A DNA stretch of 37,690 nt from Spirochaetota bacterium. GTDB taxonomy: Bacteria > Spirochaetota > UBA4802 > UBA5550. The position numbers and the translations under genes are program-made. The DNA lies in assembly GCA_003246895.1 (NCBI GenBank), contig QKCL01000086.1, forward strand, positions 1-37,690. The letters are read 5' to 3'. This document shows positions 24,488 to 31,724 of the stretch, piece by piece (position 1 is the first letter of the stretch; every line of letters begins with the position of its first letter). The notes below the pieces were generated by a model, which saw only the letters and a list, made by a program, of their open reading frames with translations, searched no databases and was not told the origin of the DNA.

Positions 24488-26113
24488 ATGTGTTCCCGTA
24501 AAATTATCCAGGATCCATCATCCAATGTTATGGATTATTGGGGTGATCTGGGGCTTCTTGATACTGTAGCACGGAGCCTCCCCAAAGAATTTCATATAAT
24601 TTTTGAAATCGCACGGACTATTCTTTCTGAGCAGGGGACTGATTCCAATAAAGCCCTGGAAGACCTTCTGAATGATAACTTTTCTGAAGTCCCTGACCGT
24701 GAAATGAATATTGAGATAAACCGTCTTGATAAAGATGCCCCGATCGGTGAGCGTATGGAACTGGATATGTTCCGGAATATTAATGATCTTAAACGGGCAT
24801 TACCCCGGGAACTTGCCCATGATGACGAAATATTTGATGCAAAACTCCGGACCAGGACTCTTATGGTGAGGAGATTTTATGAATCAGAAAAAGACAGTAT
24901 CAAACCAATCTCTACATGCAAAGACAATCCCGGCAGGGACGTAAACCGTTTTGAACAGAAGTGTTATGTGCTGATGGACCGGTCCCGATCAATGGATTCG
25001 CATATGCGTATTTTTTATGCCAAGTGTTTGGTGGCTGAATTTCTCAGAAAAAAAAGAGACAGCAATGCCCGCCTTTTTTACCGTCCCTTTGATACGTACC
25101 CCGGGCAGCTTTTTAAAATTGAAACGAAAAGTGATTTTCACGATCTTATTGAACGGGTGTTGTATACTGTAAGCGGGGGGAGTAGTACAAATCTGCAAAG
25201 TGCAATTTCTCAGGCGGTAAAGGATATCAATTTTGAAAAGGATATGCTGAATACAGAAATCCTTGTGGTCACTGACGGCGTTTGTGCGATTGATGTGGAA
25301 GAAATGCGCAGTGAGTTGAAGGATATCCGCTTAAATGTGCTCAAGATCGGGAAAGACATCCCTGTGCCGGATTATTTTACCATGGAAAAGCTTTTTAAAC
25401 GGTGTAACCTTCCTTTTAATCCGCAGTCTCCCTTATTGTGGAATATTCAGGAGAGCCTGAATGAATATAATGACCCGGTAAAACGGGAGAGTTTTTCTCT
25501 GGAAAAAAAAGGGATACTCCGGGGAGTCCAGAGCAACTCTGATGCAATGTATAAAGATTTGAGGGATATTTCTTATCGTTTTATTGAGATAGATGATCTA
25601 CCCAAAAATCTGGGGATTTCTGTTGATGAGGAGTCGGTCCAGCAGGTTCTTTCTCTTGTTGAACGTTGTGAAAATGATGAACCACTGATGAAAATTTTTT
25701 CTGAAAGGGAAGAGTTTTTCAAAAGAATTAATTTTCTGGCGCAGTATATTGATTTGCTCTTTGCAATGGGATATGAGAATATCCGGCCTCTTGAGACTGC
25801 ACGGGACAGGCTTGAATCCATGAAAAAGAAGATGCTTAAAGAACCAGAACTTCTGGTTCAGCTTGTGGAAAGCGGTTTTTTTGACAATGACAAAGAGCTG
25901 CTTAAACTGGCAAAAAAAGAAGCAAAACAGCTTCTCAAAGATGCGAAGCTGCAAAACCTGTCCCTTCCGCTGAAAGAACTCCGAAATGCGCAGATCATGT
26001 CTGGTGCCGGATTTGGTAAAGGGAGTATTTTCAAAATGCTTTATATTATGTTTTACAGGATATGGATGTTTATTCGTGGTGCTCTGCTGAAATTGGCGGG
26101 CAAAAAAAAATAG
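24488..26113 (+). CDS. VWA-domain protein (ViaA/CoxE-like), partner of MoxR ATPase
   Basis: A 541-residue protein with a VWA domain at about 158-330. The MIDAS is complete: DRSRS (D164, S166, S168) in YVLMDRSRSMDSHM, Thr234 in SGGSSTNLQSAI and Asp263 in VVTDGVCAID. The N-terminal 150 residues are helical and charged, as in ViaA. The C-terminal half (380-500) is helical, and the last 30 residues (SIFKMLYIMFYRIWMFIRG) form a hydrophobic or amphipathic tail with a basic end, possibly a membrane anchor. VWA proteins of this type are metal-dependent adaptors that bring clients to the MoxR ATPase. It starts 11 bases after that gene and ends the operon, followed by a large hairpin. Confidence 0.9.
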   Translation: MCSRKIIQDPSSNVMDYWGDLGLLDTVARSLPKEFHIIFEIARTILSEQGTDSNKALEDLLNDNFSEVPDREMNIEINRLDKDAPIGERMELDMFRNINDLKRALPRELAHDDEIFDAKLRTRTLMVRRFYESEKDSIKPISTCKDNPGRDVNRFEQKCYVLMDRSRSMDSHMRIFYAKCLVAEFLRKKRDSNARLFYRPFDTYPGQLFKIETKSDFHDLIERVLYTVSGGSSTNLQSAISQAVKDINFEKDMLNTEILVVTDGVCAIDVEEMRSELKDIRLNVLKIGKDIPVPDYFTMEKLFKRCNLPFNPQSPLLWNIQESLNEYNDPVKRESFSLEKKGILRGVQSNSDAMYKDLRDISYRFIEIDDLPKNLGISVDEESVQQVLSLVERCENDEPLMKIFSEREEFFKRINFLAQYIDLLFAMGYENIRPLETARDRLESMKKKMLKEPELLVQLVESGFFDNDKELLKLAKKEAKQLLKDAKLQNLSLPLKELRNAQIMSGAGFGKGSIFKMLYIMFYRIWMFIRGALLKLAGKKK

Positions 26114-26567
26114 CGGTTTATTTATTCAAATCTGGAAATTCGTAAATATATGTACAGACGCAGGGCACTGCGTCTGTACATAATAGTAAGAGGTCAGTCA
26201 CGGCAGTATCCATCAGAATCACATAAGATGCCATACCCGCTATTTGCAATCTTCATAAATTCTAATTAACTAATTCATGACAGGAAATTTACTGCAGGGA
26301 GTGGTTTTTTTTATAGGCTGTATTCTGTACTTTATCTGGTAACCGGTCACAATAACTTTATATCGTTGCCGGAGTTTCTTTTTATAAAAATTGAGTCAAT
26401 TCTGTAAATGAAGGTGCTAACTCCCTTTCTATAAAAGTATTCCTTCATTTTATTCCCCATCAGGTCATCGATAGGCTGCAAAAAAATTGCAATTGACATT
26501 CTCCTGTTTATGTGGAAGATCAAGTGAGAGAAACATTTTTTCGAATATATTTCAGGAGAATTCATAA
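26114..26567. other. Intergenic region between VWA and cytochrome c genes
   Basis: Apart from the hairpin at 26149-26182 I see no feature that stands. A minus-strand open frame at 26347-26565 has no ribosome site, signal or recognisable domain and is probably chance. TTGACA occurs at 26491-26496 without a convincing -10. Confidence 0.4.
26149..26182. terminator. Long perfect hairpin after the VWA gene
   Basis: Fifteen-base arms, perfectly complementary (26149-26163 and 26168-26182; core GTACAGACGCAG / CTGCGTCTGTAC), around a 4-base GGCA loop. It begins 35 bases after the operon's last stop. There is no downstream T-run, so it may stabilise the mRNA end or be a binding site instead. Confidence 0.5.
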
Positions 26568-26903
26568 ATGAAAAAGAAAGTTGTTATTGCGGCATTCTCT
26601 ATGGTAATTGCGGCCACGTTCGCTTTTGCCGCCTCCGGGAAAAGCAAATTTACATCTAAAGGCTGTACTGCATGTCACCACCCTTCAAAGGATCAATTGG
26701 CAATGGGCCTGGGATCCTCTCTCAAAATGATCTCCGTAAAGTACAAGGGAGATAAAGCCGGCCTGGTTGCTTTCCTTCAGGGGAAAGGGAAACCGCGTGT
26801 TGCTCCTCAAGGATACCCCATAATGCGTGGACAGCTTGCCAGACTTTCCGGCATGGGGAAATCGGACCTCAATGCCATTGCAGATTTTATCCTGAACCGG
26901 TAG
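26568..26903 (+). CDS. Small periplasmic c-type cytochrome
   Basis: A 111-residue protein with a signal peptide (KKKVVIAAFSMVIAATFAFA, cleavage near AASG) and one haem-binding site CTACH (C33-C36-H37). The likely sixth ligand is the Met of YPIMRGQLARLSGM, placed as in class I cytochromes, followed by the last helix SDLNAIADFIL. AGGAG lies 9 bases upstream. It should shuttle single electrons in the periplasm. The nearest genes give no partner, though other exported redox proteins occur at 29459-30706. Confidence 0.9.
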   Translation: MKKKVVIAAFSMVIAATFAFAASGKSKFTSKGCTACHHPSKDQLAMGLGSSLKMISVKYKGDKAGLVAFLQGKGKPRVAPQGYPIMRGQLARLSGMGKSDLNAIADFILNR

Positions 26904-27220
26904 AGATAGATTTTTTCAGGATGGGGCGGCTGTAAGATTATTCAGTGTCAGCCCCCAAGGGCGGCCTGCCTGGTACTGGCGGGGCGTCTTTTTATTTCCT
27001 GTATGTACACTCTTCACTGGCTCCTCTAAAGCTAATATATGTCCTTAATGCTTGATAGTTTTTATATTCTCTTACCGGAGTAGTTTTCTGAAAAGATAAA
27101 AATAAAATTTCAGAAATACAGTAAGAATGGAAAGTATCACGTGAAAAATTTTTCGTGATTATCAGTGATTTTATGTAAATTGATTTATCAGGGTCCGGTA
27201 ATCCCGGAGGAGGGGGGTCC
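26904..27220. other. Intergenic region with terminator
   Basis: 317 bases. The left part carries the GC-rich terminator-like structure at 26951-26994. The rest is A+T-rich with a polypurine GGAGGAGGGGGG just before the next start codon. No gene seen. Confidence 0.45.
26951..26994 (+). terminator. Rho-independent terminator after cytochrome c gene
   Basis: GCCCC (26951-26955) can pair with GGGGC (26981-26985), with further G+C-rich pairing inside. A run GTCTTTTTATTT follows. It lies about 50 bases after the cytochrome stop codon. Confidence 0.55.
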
Positions 27221-28258
27221 ATGGTACAGATGGAAAAGCTGAACTGCAGTAACTGCGGCGCTTCGCTTGAAGTGGATCCCGATGCAAAGGTCATACTGTG
27301 CAGGTTCTGCGGGACACAGCTCCTGCTTGAAACTGACACAACGGCCCCTGCTGCCACCGATATAATCGACCGGAAGCATGAGGCTGAAGTAAGGCAATGG
27401 TTTGAAAAGCTGGGGATCGGTGACAGCTTGGTCACCCTCGACTGGGTTTATGACCTTAACCTTCAGAAAAAAAAGATCATCCCATCGGACATGAAGCTTC
27501 TTGAATACCTGCCCAACATCCGTGGCCTTCAGATGCAGGATTCTGACCTGGATGACTCAGGCGCAGTATATATTAAAAGCCTGCATGAACTGCAATGGAT
27601 CTTCTTGACCAACACTGCTGTATCAGACCTCTCCTTTCTTTCGGGACTGGAGAAATTTGAAACCCTCTACGCAACCGGAACCCGGGTTAATGACCGCAGT
27701 CTTGAAGCCCTGAGCGGACTGCCTGCGCTGAAAGCACTTGACCTGCAGTTTACTCAGGTTACAGATGAGGGAATGAAGCATCTCAGCAGTATCAGAAGCC
27801 TTGAGAAAATTGATATAAGCGGCACTGCGGTCACCATTAAAGGGCTGAAGATACTGAGCGAACTGCCATCACTGGAAGATATAAGCTATCCAAAGAGTAT
27901 TAAGGATGCTCCTCTCCTGCGTGCCGGGCTTATTAGAATGCATCACGTTAAAACAGTAATAGCCCTTCCTTGTGCTAAAATAAAGGATGAGGAACTGAAA
28001 GAGCTGGGTATACTGAAGCATATTGAAATGCTCGATCTGCGGAGCAACCTGATCACAGACCCGGGGATTGCATACCTGAAGGGGCATACATTTCTGAATT
28101 ATCTCGATCTTTCCCACAATAAACTGACAGACGCCTGTATTGAAAACTTCGCAGAGTTTAGAATGCTTTCACACCTGGATCTCAGCGGCAACAGTATATC
28201 GAAAAATGGGGAGGGGGAACTCAAAAAAATCCTCCCCGGGGCAACTGTGAATACCTGA
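27221..28258 (+). CDS. Zinc-ribbon plus leucine-rich-repeat protein
   Basis: A 345-residue protein with no signal peptide. Residues 8-36 form a zinc ribbon (LNCSNCGASLEVDPDAKVIL with later CRFCG). After a helical spacer (about 50-95) come leucine-rich repeats to the end, e.g. LPALKALDLQFTQVTDEGMK, IEMLDLRSNLITDPGIAYLK, LNYLDLSHNKLTDACIENF and MLSHLDLSGNSISKNGEGEL. These are RI-like repeats of about 23-24 residues, with a degenerate stretch around 195-235. It probably works as a cytoplasmic protein-binding scaffold. ATG 27221 follows a polypurine ribosome site; ATG 27230 is also possible. No operon partner. Confidence 0.85.
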   Translation: MVQMEKLNCSNCGASLEVDPDAKVILCRFCGTQLLLETDTTAPAATDIIDRKHEAEVRQWFEKLGIGDSLVTLDWVYDLNLQKKKIIPSDMKLLEYLPNIRGLQMQDSDLDDSGAVYIKSLHELQWIFLTNTAVSDLSFLSGLEKFETLYATGTRVNDRSLEALSGLPALKALDLQFTQVTDEGMKHLSSIRSLEKIDISGTAVTIKGLKILSELPSLEDISYPKSIKDAPLLRAGLIRMHHVKTVIALPCAKIKDEELKELGILKHIEMLDLRSNLITDPGIAYLKGHTFLNYLDLSHNKLTDACIENFAEFRMLSHLDLSGNSISKNGEGELKKILPGATVNT

Positions 28259-28826
28259 TAATTTCCATAATTGTTCCGGAATCATTTCGTAGGGGTATTT
28301 TAATTCAAAGACTTTATCAAAGGTTAAGCTGTAAAAAACCTCAATGAGTTCCGGGTCGTTTCCCTTAAAGACTGATCTATGAGGCGTAAGCAGATCCTTA
28401 TGTTTTTTCGGCTCTTTTAATTACATAATCCCCTGGGCTGAACATTCTGAAAAAACAGTATTCGACAGTCCTGTGACCGTTATATATATCTTATTCATGA
28501 TAGTTTTGCAGGAACTATGTTCTTTTGTCTTAGTAGTTTCCTGTTATGCAGCCTCATTCTGTATTTTACTATTTATAAAATAAAGTATACCTGATTTCTT
28601 TTTATTCTTTAGACGGATTAAATTATGGCATGAACTTTTGAAAGTTGTGCTCATAGTATCTGTAAAAAATGAAAAGTTTTTAAGTATAAAATATTGGAAA
28701 GGGGCTTTAGGGGGGATATATTACAAAAAAGTATCTGTTTTCTGGATGTATATTACTGTTTTTGACAGGTTTTTACTCTTAGAAGCTCGATAAAACAATG
28801 TGCTATTAAAATCAAAGGAGGACGGC
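28259..28826. other. Long intergenic region, possibly with a gene remnant
   Basis: 568 bases. On the minus strand the stretch 28266-28420 is open without a start codon and reads protein-like (KDLLTPHRSVFKGNDPELIE, then VFYSLTFDKVFELKYPYEM). It is preceded by an in-frame stop and runs on into the antisense of the LRR gene. It may be a fragment of a lost gene or chance. The right part (28450-28800) is A+T-rich and I see nothing in it. Confidence 0.3.
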
Positions 28827-29297
28827 ATGAGAAAAATCGTTTATTTTAGTGCAGTACTATTAATAGCTATTTCCCTTTCATCATGTAAAACATATGATAC
28901 AAAATTCAAATCCCCGCAGGATACCATTCTTTATCTCATACGAAGTAACGGCAAACCAAATCGGGACGACAGGGTTTATTTTTACCTGAATGGTAAAAAG
29001 GTCGTGGAGATTATGCATAGAAAGTACATTGCCCTGCATCTGAAACCCGGGAAGTACAGTGCGCGCTGGGAGGTATTCTCAAAAACCGGCAAGAAACTGG
29101 CGGATCTGGATTATGGTTCTGAAGTTTTCAGTGCCGGAGTGGCCTATGGCTGCGCGATTAACTGCAGATTTAATAAATGGCGCGCCCCTTTTAAAAATTT
29201 TGATAAGAATATACAGGGGGCAATTCGTATAGAACCTGACTACGAGAAAGAAGAAATAGACCTTAGAGACTCAATAAAGCCTCAAAAAAACAAATAA
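28827..29297 (+). CDS. DUF2846-like lipoprotein
   Basis: ATG 28827 has AAGGAGG 6 bases upstream; the frame is open to 28800 but that start would bury the signal. The 156-residue product has a lipoprotein signal (MRKIVYFSAVLLIAISL, lipobox LSSC). A beta-rich domain follows: TILYLIRSN, VYFYLNGKKVVEI and HRKYIALHLKPGKYSARWE. This order of strands with NGKKV and PGKY is characteristic of DUF2846-type lipoproteins. Function unknown. A charged C-terminal tail follows. Monocistronic, with hairpins downstream. Confidence 0.78.
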   Translation: MRKIVYFSAVLLIAISLSSCKTYDTKFKSPQDTILYLIRSNGKPNRDDRVYFYLNGKKVVEIMHRKYIALHLKPGKYSARWEVFSKTGKKLADLDYGSEVFSAGVAYGCAINCRFNKWRAPFKNFDKNIQGAIRIEPDYEKEEIDLRDSIKPQKNK

Positions 29298-29306
29298 TAC
29301 AAGTGC

Positions 29307-29337
29307 AAAAAGGACCTTTTTATTATGAAAAGGTCCT
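29307..29337 (-). terminator. Hairpin terminator between convergent genes
   Basis: Perfect 10-base arms AGGACCTTTT (29311-29320) and AAAAGGTCCT (29328-29337) with a 7-base loop. On the minus strand a T-run follows, so it can end transcripts from the DUF4405 side. The position 14 bases after the lipoprotein stop suggests it also serves the plus-strand gene. Confidence 0.7.
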
Positions 29338-29419
29338 GACGGCGGATTGGACTTTCTTTTTAAAAAGAAGTTGTCCGGGACAACATACCCGGGAGGAGCT
29401 TCTTGTAAAGAAAAGAAAG

Positions 29420-29464
29420 ATAAAAAAACATGATACGACTGCTTTTGAGGTTAGTTTATCATGT
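29420..29464 (-). terminator. Terminator-like hairpin overlapping the DUF4405 stop codon
   Basis: On the minus strand ACATGATA, a 21-base loop, TATCATGT and then seven T. The stem is weak in G+C, so it probably only assists the hairpin at 29307-29337. Confidence 0.4.
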
Positions 29465-30142
29465 GTTATATTGATTCATTTTTTTAACCAGCCCTTTCTG
29501 TATCTTCAGCCAGTGATAGGTGAGAATTGCGAAAAGGAACAGTATTGACAGGTGGTCTGTGAAGAATATTACAGCGGGTTCTTCATAATTAAAGAAGGGG
29601 AACTCAGTAAGGAGAAAGAGCCTGTCCGCAACTTTTTGGGATATGAAGGCATGTATGCCGTAGCCGGCAATGGTAAATGAAAGAGCCGCATTCATGAAGA
29701 GAGGTATGCATTTTATGAATTTTGTTCTGCTCATGAATCCGAAGACCATTCCCAGATGCAGTCCCAGATGGCAGGACATCAGTATATATCCCCAGGAGGA
29801 GGATGCCATGTGCAGTTTCTGTGCAGTCATACCTCCCTGAAAATCGAAGGATGCAAAGACATCGTGGGATATGACTATGCCGCTTGCCGTTATGCTTATG
29901 ACCGAAGCCAGAAAGAGAATGTTTATAATCATATAAAGAATACGTACAGGCGAATATTTACCTTTTAAAAGGCTCAGGTACCATCTGCCGTTTATGATAT
30001 TGTGAAGTATAAATACTCCAAGTACAGCCATTCCAACCCATTCATGCCTCATGTTGCCCGTAATGTGGTATGCCATCAAAAAGAGAAATAGTACAGTCAT
30101 TGTAATATCAATGGTTATTCTCGTTATGGTTGAAATCCTCAT
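29459..30142 (-). CDS. DUF4405 integral membrane protein (probable b-type cytochrome)
   Basis: A 227-residue protein with about five to six membrane helices. Several His lie in or next to helices (MAYHITGNMRHEWVG, FILHNIINGRWY, MSCHLGLHLGMVFGF, LTYHWLKI), the pattern of haem-b ligands in DUF4405 proteins. No experimental function is assigned to the family. It starts 3 bases after the flavodoxin gene on the same strand, so the two are translationally linked. A role in passing electrons between the membrane and the exported flavodoxin is plausible inference. Confidence 0.82.
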   Translation of the reverse strand: MRISTITRITIDITMTVLFLFLMAYHITGNMRHEWVGMAVLGVFILHNIINGRWYLSLLKGKYSPVRILYMIINILFLASVISITASGIVISHDVFASFDFQGGMTAQKLHMASSSWGYILMSCHLGLHLGMVFGFMSRTKFIKCIPLFMNAALSFTIAGYGIHAFISQKVADRLFLLTEFPFFNYEEPAVIFFTDHLSILFLFAILTYHWLKIQKGLVKKMNQYNT

Positions 30143-30145
30143 GTT

Positions 30146-30706
30146 CTATTTTCCCAAACCGTTTTTTGACAGCCACCTGTCAATGTCACTGTCAAGGGAT
30201 GAACCGCCGCTGTAATGGACGGAGAGTGCTTCTCCCATTTTTGAGTCAGGAGAAAGTTTGGCTATTGCCGTAAGACTCTGGCCGAAACGGCCCCCTCCAT
30301 GACTGCAGAATGGAATAATTCTCTTGCCGGAAAGATTGTATTCTTCAAGGAATGTCGCAACGGGCATCGGTATTGAGGCCCACCAGTTCGGATATCCCAG
30401 TATTATAATATCATATTTCCTGATGTTTTTAACATGTGTCTTCAACTTCGGGCGGGCATCACTGCGCTGTTCCTTCTGAGCCTCTTTAAGAACGGTGCTG
30501 TAATCCTGTGAATATGACGAGACTGTCTTTATCTCGAACAGGTCACCACCTGTTTTTCTCTGTATCTTTTGGGCAATTCCTCTGGAGTTGCCGCTCCATG
30601 AAAAATAGGCTATGAGTATTCTCTGTTTTTTTTCAGCCTTCACTGCTGTCTCCATGGCGATGCAAAGTGTAAATAGTGTCAACATCGCGATCGTTATACG
30701 TTTCAT
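30146..30706 (-). CDS. Exported flavodoxin-like protein
   Basis: A 186-residue protein with an N-terminal signal peptide (MKRITIAMLTLFTLCIAMET) and then a flavodoxin domain. The FMN phosphate loop is YFSWSGNSRGIAQKI, the second loop LGYPNWWASIPMPVATFLEE and the third PFCSHGGGRFGQSL. Most flavodoxins are cytoplasmic; this one should sit in the periplasm or be membrane-tethered by its uncleaved signal. It is paired with the DUF4405 gene. GGGAG precedes the ATG. It follows the SUMF1-type gene by 19 bases and probably belongs to the AraC-linked minus-strand cluster. Confidence 0.88.
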   Translation of the reverse strand: MKRITIAMLTLFTLCIAMETAVKAEKKQRILIAYFSWSGNSRGIAQKIQRKTGGDLFEIKTVSSYSQDYSTVLKEAQKEQRSDARPKLKTHVKNIRKYDIIILGYPNWWASIPMPVATFLEEYNLSGKRIIPFCSHGGGRFGQSLTAIAKLSPDSKMGEALSVHYSGGSSLDSDIDRWLSKNGLGK

Positions 30707-30725
30707 TGTTAAACTCCCTGTTTAG

Positions 30726-31583
30726 TTATTCTGCGTTCCGTACAACACGGAAGCCCAAATTAAATGTCCTGCTTCCCGGAGGGTTGGAAGCCCTGTATGC
30801 GGAGCGAAGGTGTTTCGCAAAGTCATTCCATCCGCCTCCGCGGTTAACCTTCAGTGTCCCTGAGGACGGGCCCTGGGGATCAGTCTGATGGTCGGAGGGA
30901 TATTTGCCGTACCAGTCCCAGCACCATTCCCATACATTGCCGTGCATGTCATGGAGCCCCCATCTGTTCGGAGGGAAGGTGCCAACACGCACTGTCTTTT
31001 CCCTGTATTCACCGGGCCGGGTTTTGAGTTTTCTCTGCTGGAAGTAGTAGGTCTCTATCATGTAGGGATATGTGCCGTAGTAATTGGCCTCTTTGGTGCT
31101 GATAGAAGTTTCTGTGTTAAAGGGGGTAGTTGTGCCCGCACGGCAGGCGTATTCCCATTCCGCTTCTGTGGGCAGCCTGAACCCGTTTGCCTCCCTGTTC
31201 CAGGTAACACTTTCCCCCTCTATTTTATATGCCTCTGCCAGATTGTTTTTACGGCTGAGCCTGTTGCAGAACGCCGCCGCATCATACCAGCTCACGTTTT
31301 CAACAGGTAAATTGTCTCCGCGGAATCTGGAAGGATTATTACCCATCACCTGAGAGTATTCTTTTTGTGTTACTTCGAACTTCGCCATGAGGAAATTACT
31401 GATGGTTACTTGATGCTGGACCTCATCTTTCCCCCTCCATGGCTCTGACTTCGGGCTGCCCATTGTAAATGTTCCGCCCTTGATAAGTATAAGACCGGAA
31501 TCCTCTTTCTGCTCCTGGGCAGCACAGCTGATGAATGGTATAATCAGAAATAACAGTATGTTCCTCAGTTTTATTTTCTTCAT
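30726..31583 (-). CDS. SUMF1/FGE-sulfatase-domain lipoprotein
   Basis: ATG 31583 (after AGGGGGG) is the true start: the product then opens with a lipoprotein signal (MKKIKLRNILLFLIIPFISC). A frame open to 31649 reads through a remnant of another gene. The 285-residue body is a full SUMF1 domain: LILIKGGTFTMGSPKSEPWR, FEVTQKEYSQVMGNNPSRF, GFRLPTEAEWEYACRAGT, MHGNVWEWCWDWYG, VNRGGGWND and LGFRVVRN. The Cys pair of true formylglycine-generating enzymes is not seen in the C-terminal part (SAYRASNPPG), so enzyme activity of that kind is unlikely. Such lipoproteins are common in diderm genomes, with unknown roles. Confidence 0.88.
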   Translation of the reverse strand: MKKIKLRNILLFLIIPFISCAAQEQKEDSGLILIKGGTFTMGSPKSEPWRGKDEVQHQVTISNFLMAKFEVTQKEYSQVMGNNPSRFRGDNLPVENVSWYDAAAFCNRLSRKNNLAEAYKIEGESVTWNREANGFRLPTEAEWEYACRAGTTTPFNTETSISTKEANYYGTYPYMIETYYFQQRKLKTRPGEYREKTVRVGTFPPNRWGLHDMHGNVWEWCWDWYGKYPSDHQTDPQGPSSGTLKVNRGGGWNDFAKHLRSAYRASNPPGSRTFNLGFRVVRNAE

Positions 31584-31597
31584 AGTCCCCCCTGTGG

Positions 31598-31677
31598 TTA
31601 ACGTCCGGTATCCCGGAAAACGTTCATATTCCTGTTCTGCACTTTTCACACCGGTAATTATTTTACAGGAACTTTCA
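31598..31677 (-). pseudogene. Remnant of a duplicated DUF3737 3' end
   Basis: This 80-base stretch aligns with the 3' end of the DUF3737 gene (33237-33318). By hand about 59 of 72 comparable bases agree. On the minus strand it encodes SSCKII, a frame disturbed later, and EQEYERFPGYR, matching SSCKII and EEEYELCPGCR of the intact protein. Nothing else of a second DUF3737 gene remains between the propeller gene and the SUMF1 gene. Confidence 0.65.
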
Positions 31678-31724
31678 TCTCATTATCAAAAAAGAAAGCA
31701 GCTGCCGCGGGCGTTGACCTGTGC

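Noticed and set aside
26347-26565. Minus-strand open frame of 72 codons upstream of the cytochrome gene
   Set aside because: No ribosome site, no recognisable domain, A+T-rich composition, and it occupies the likely promoter region of the cytochrome gene.
29303-29548. Plus-strand open frame of 81 codons after the DUF2846-like lipoprotein
   Set aside because: It runs through two hairpin terminators and into the antisense of the DUF4405 gene; no start signal.
30726-31583. SUMF1 protein as an active formylglycine-generating enzyme
   Set aside because: The C-terminal region lacks the catalytic Cys pair and no sulfatase gene lies nearby.
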